Source: Sipunculus nudus
Taxonomy: Eukaryota > Annelida > Sipuncula > Golfingiida > Sipunculidae
Assembly (NCBI GenBank): GCA_026874595.1
Contig: CM049307.1
Location: 35,506,862-35,570,861 of the forward strand
Length of the DNA: 64,000 nt
Direction of reading: 5' to 3'
How positions within the stretch are numbered: position 1 is the first letter of the stretch; every line of letters starts with the position of its first letter. The notes below the pieces were generated by a model. That model had not been told where the DNA came from and made no database searches. It worked only from the letters and a program-made list of their open reading frames with translations. Of the stretch, positions 60,760 to 64,000 are shown one piece after another. A program made the position numbers and the translations under genes.

Positions 60760-61520
60760 CCAAAATAGATCTACAGATGGATACACCATGCAAAATATTC
60801 TAAGCATAGACACAAATCCACTATTGAGAATAAGTGGATCAATGTATTCTATAAAAAACGGAACAGCGGGTGGCGTCACATTTCTGGTCACCAACAAAGT
60901 TATCCAAGGCAGATAAACATGTAAAATATCAGGCTGATACATCCATCCACTCCTGAGATATGGACAATTTTAACCGAAAGCGAACAAATGGGACGCCACA
61001 CAAAACAATCGCAGATGGCGCCACCAGTCTTGAATATGACATGGGGGTATTTCTATGGACATGCACAATTTCAGGCCAAAACGGCAAATCACTCCTGAGA
61101 AAAGGGCTTCAATATATTCAATGAAAACGGGAAAGAAGGTGGCACCATCTGTCTGCTCTATGAGAAAACTCTCCGAGATCGATGGATTTGACATGCCAAA
61201 TTTCAGACCAATAAATTGAATCACTCCTGAGATATGAGCATACATACAGACAGACGCCAAGCAAAAACGATTGCAGATGGCGCTACCAGTCTTAAATATG
61301 AGATGGAGGTAGCTAAGATCTATTGACATGCACAATTTTAGCCAAATACATCAAACCAATAATTAAGATGAACAGATGGCAACCACATGGATGAATGCCA
61401 CGCAACAGCCACTACACGTGGTGCCACCAGTCAGGATTATGAGATAAAGGATCCAAGCTGTATGGACATGCACAATTTTAGCTCAATACATTAAACCACT
61501 CCTGAGTTATGGGCTGTTAT
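60760..61520. repeat. Degenerate tandem repeat, about 130 or 260 bp period
   Basis: Phrases recur in order: CACTCCTGAGATATG (about 60949, 61089 variant, 61218, 61497), GCAGATGGCGCCACCAGTCT (about 61012, 61273, 61418 variant), GACATGCACAATTT (about 61058, 61326, 61466). Minus-strand ORFs across it are artefacts. From 61521 to 63012 I see only AT-rich sequence. Confidence 0.7.
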
Positions 61521-62716
61521 CACTAAGACACCCAGATTCATACTGCACAAAAAGGATTGCAGGTTGCATCGTCTTTGTTACACACAACTTCATAGGTGAG
61601 CGAATAATTCTGCGGGGTTTCAGAAAGATTGGTTGAAGGGTCTCAGAGAAGTTCTCAAGAAACAAACATGGCGGCAAAACCCATGTGAAAACATAGTATC
61701 TGCAAAACTGTTTTGGCAGATAGTTACAATGGTAATCTAAGAATCTTTCAGTAAAACTGGACAAAAACTAGATTTCTTTCATCTCACTCTTGGTTTCTTC
61801 TGTGCTTGTATCTCCTGCAAGTCTTCAATCACTTAATCTGTTGTATGAAGTCTGCTTGCAATAGGTTATGCGCAGTTAAATTTATATGACAAGTAATTTG
61901 TTGGTATACTCTTGTATCATTAGTGGATGTAGCATATTGCTTCAACAATACAAGAATAGTCAAGTGACTGACAACCGACTCCAACATAATATTCCTATTG
62001 CTATACAGGTAGTTGTGTAGAATACAACACTTGCTGCTACTGGAGTAATGAAAGTTGTGACATTAACTGATGAACATACTGGAACACCTTAAATGATTTG
62101 AAACTTGTAGGTCATTTACTGTCAGTCAGTCAGAATGCCATATATGGCACCTCTTTAAGTAGATTACAGTGCATGAAGGTTTCAGTCCTCCATAACCTTT
62201 GTTGCCTATACAAGGACTAGCAGTGTATTAGGTTTTGGCTTAATACGAACAATCATTCTAGATTTGAGCAGCTCATTCTATTTATTAGTAATATTAACCC
62301 AAAGTCCTCCTGTTTTTTCTTTGTATTTGTGGTATATCTACAACCATCTCCAGTCTGGTTTCTTTCTTAAAAATGTAAATAAACAATAATAGTGAAGTCT
62401 TACTCTAACTTTCAGTATGGACGCAGCAGATGAGATCTGAAAATAAACAGTCCATTACCTGATTAAAGCTTTGATAAGTATGATGCAATTCTGGATTAAA
62501 CTTCTGGTACAATGACTGGTACAACCAGAACATGTAGGAATTAGTCAAGTTATTTTTCAGTTTGTAATCTTTAAGAAAATATACTAGGTGAAGGGGCAGA
62601 ATGATTGAAACTTACGTTGATTTTTCTGATAAGGTAAAACATACTACAGTGAGATATCCTTTTAAACTGACAATGGACAATAAATTATTACAAAAAAGAG
62701 TGATATTTGATATTTT

Positions 62717-62722
62717 TTTATT
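62717..62722 (-). terminator. Candidate JMJD8 polyadenylation signal
   Basis: TTTATT here reads AATAAA on the minus strand, 290 bp past the JMJD8 stop codon. Unproven. Confidence 0.35.
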
Positions 62723-63012
62723 GAAATTAAAAACATTCAGGTTTGGAGTTATATGCATCCTGTTTGACTAGGAGTGGAATGAGCAAATGTTGGTCCTTAT
62801 CATTATCAAACACATGATAACACAGCATACTAAATAATATCAAAGCATGAACCAATAAGTGGTCTGTAGCATGATCAGCATTACTGTAACAGTTTAACTT
62901 CACTAAGAATTCTTGCACTGACAGGTAAGTCGTTCTTCACTTATATGATGTATTCGCAGAGGTTATCAGTTCTACTGTAATATGGTGAGGGATATATGAA
63001 AGTTATGAGTTA

Positions 63013-63752
63013 TTATCGAGCGAGGAATGTTGAGATGAATACAGTTGTATCAATGTTCAGAGTTCCATGCCACCATCGGTCCGGGAAGTAAATGATCTAA
63101 AAAATAAAGAAGTGCTCAAACATCATGTCATATGTTTCAATGGTTTACAAAATATATATTCTTTCTATAAATTTTGCTTAATATACAATTTAGCAAACAG
63201 CCTAGCTTTTTTATAGTAAACATCTTGATTCCTTGCCACTGTTTAATGTAATGTGAAATGACCACTTAGTATCAATATGATAACTATCTTATAACATCAG
63301 CCAAAACATTTAAAAATTTTCAAATATCTCCTTTTCTGAGCTTATATGTAAATCCTTAATAAACTGCTTAAATTTTTTAATTAAAAGACCTGAAAAATAA
63401 AATGCACAAGATTTATTCCTTTCAAATAATACTACACTAATATGATAAAATATTTCTTGTAATATTAAATTGTCCCCCAACCTACAGACACCACCAAACT
63501 GAAGAAATAAATATTGGCATTTTAATAAAATTTTCACAATAAAAGGTGAACATATGGTGGCAATACTGATAATAATATCTGTGTAAATTTAAAATAACAG
63601 TAGGAATGTGATTTTACCTCTCCTGGACCGATGGTACACTCCATTGGGACATCAGCTGGATGAAGCTCTGGAAAATCCTTCACCAGCCACTGTAATGTTG
63701 TCTGGTTTGGATGAAAGTGTGGGGTTTTCTCTGGTGGATGGAAGAACCAACG
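63013..63752 (-). CDS. JMJD8: JMJD8, last two coding exons (gene continues beyond the right edge)
   Basis: JMJD8 is a JmjC-only protein of the ER lumen in vertebrates, linked to TNF/NF-kappaB signalling and metabolism. Penultimate exon 63752-63618 (45 codons): acceptor GCTTGTAG, RWFFHPPEKTPHFHPNQTT, then a W-L-V-K-D-F-P-E-L stretch and MECTIGPGE, donor GTAAAATC. Last exon 63096-63013: acceptor TTATTTTTTAG, IIYFPDRWWHGTLNIDTTVF, ISTFLAR, stop TAA. Both are phase 0. The match to human JMJD8, recalled as RWFLYPPEKTPEFHPNKTT and then LYFPDRWWHATLNLD, is nearly residue by residue, including the WWH histidine expected to be the distal iron ligand of the cupin. The N-terminal exons, with the HxD/E ligands, lie past 64000. 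STUB1, its human neighbour, lies upstream in convergent orientation. Confidence 0.93.
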
Positions 63753-64000
63753 CTACAAGCAATATCATGCATGGTTATCTGTCAGAACACGATGCACCGG
63801 TTAATAAGACCATTCAAAACTGAAGCAACCTGTGCCTTGACAACATACTACCAATGAGTAACCTTTAGATGAACAAAGGTACTGGTTGAAAAATATCTGG
63901 GATTTATATGAGTGAGTGGAAGTAAAATCTATGTTATGACCTCCCCCAAGGGCTGGGGGTTATGTTTTTGCCAGCATTTGTTTGTCTGTTTGTCCTTTAG

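Overview
The window is eukaryotic nuclear DNA, AT-rich and dominated by transposons, satellites and microsatellites. Genes are split by GT-AG introns. The non-LTR, MULE-like, hAT-like and tRNA-SINE content and a divergent class A GPCR suggest an invertebrate metazoan, most likely a mollusc or other lophotrochozoan; the species is inference.

Three host genes can be supported. (1) STUB1 (CHIP ubiquitin ligase), + strand, 13876-19603: six consecutive exons (human exons 2-7) with intact splice sites, from the second half of the TPR region to the U-box and stop. The first coding exon was not found. (2) A class A GPCR, - strand: one large exon (28181-29225) carries all seven helices, and a small 5' exon (42827-42915) joins in frame to give a 377-residue model. 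(3) The last two coding exons of JMJD8, - strand, 63013-63752, running off the right edge. STUB1 and JMJD8 are convergent neighbours in human, so the window keeps an old pairing now separated by about 43 kb of repeats and the GPCR.

Layout. 1-4 kb: degenerate repeats and a pogo-like transposase fragment. 4.0-8.5 kb: 77-bp satellite with a 1.48-kb higher-order duplication. 8.6-10.2 kb: second satellite whose period switches from 100 to 138 bp. 10.2-13.9 kb: no gene seen. 13.9-19.6 kb: STUB1 with a hAT-like insertion in one intron. 19.6-28.2 kb: intergenic, with a 333-bp tandem repeat carrying CTCF-like sites and a tRNA-derived SINE. 28.2-42.9 kb: GPCR, whose 13.6-kb intron holds a 13.3-kb TIR-bounded element with its own decayed multi-exon gene, itself interrupted by a 3.7-kb MULE-like element (711-bp TIRs, perfect 9-bp TSD). 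44.1-45.8 kb: decayed RTE-type LINE. 48.0-52.6 kb: 5'-truncated L1/Tx1-type LINE with target-site duplications and a poly(A) tail. 53.4-55.8 kb: three copies of an element built from 21-bp palindromic monomers. 55.7-62 kb: two orphan ORFs and repeats. 63.0-63.8 kb: JMJD8.

Most striking: the first ORF of the LINE joins gag-type zinc knuckles to a NADAR (YbiA-like) domain, a family known to reverse ADP-ribosylation, and ends in a PIP-box-like basic tail. This suggests a retrotransposon carrying an ADP-ribose-processing module. The nested TIR elements in the GPCR intron and the self-complementary minisatellite are the next most interesting.
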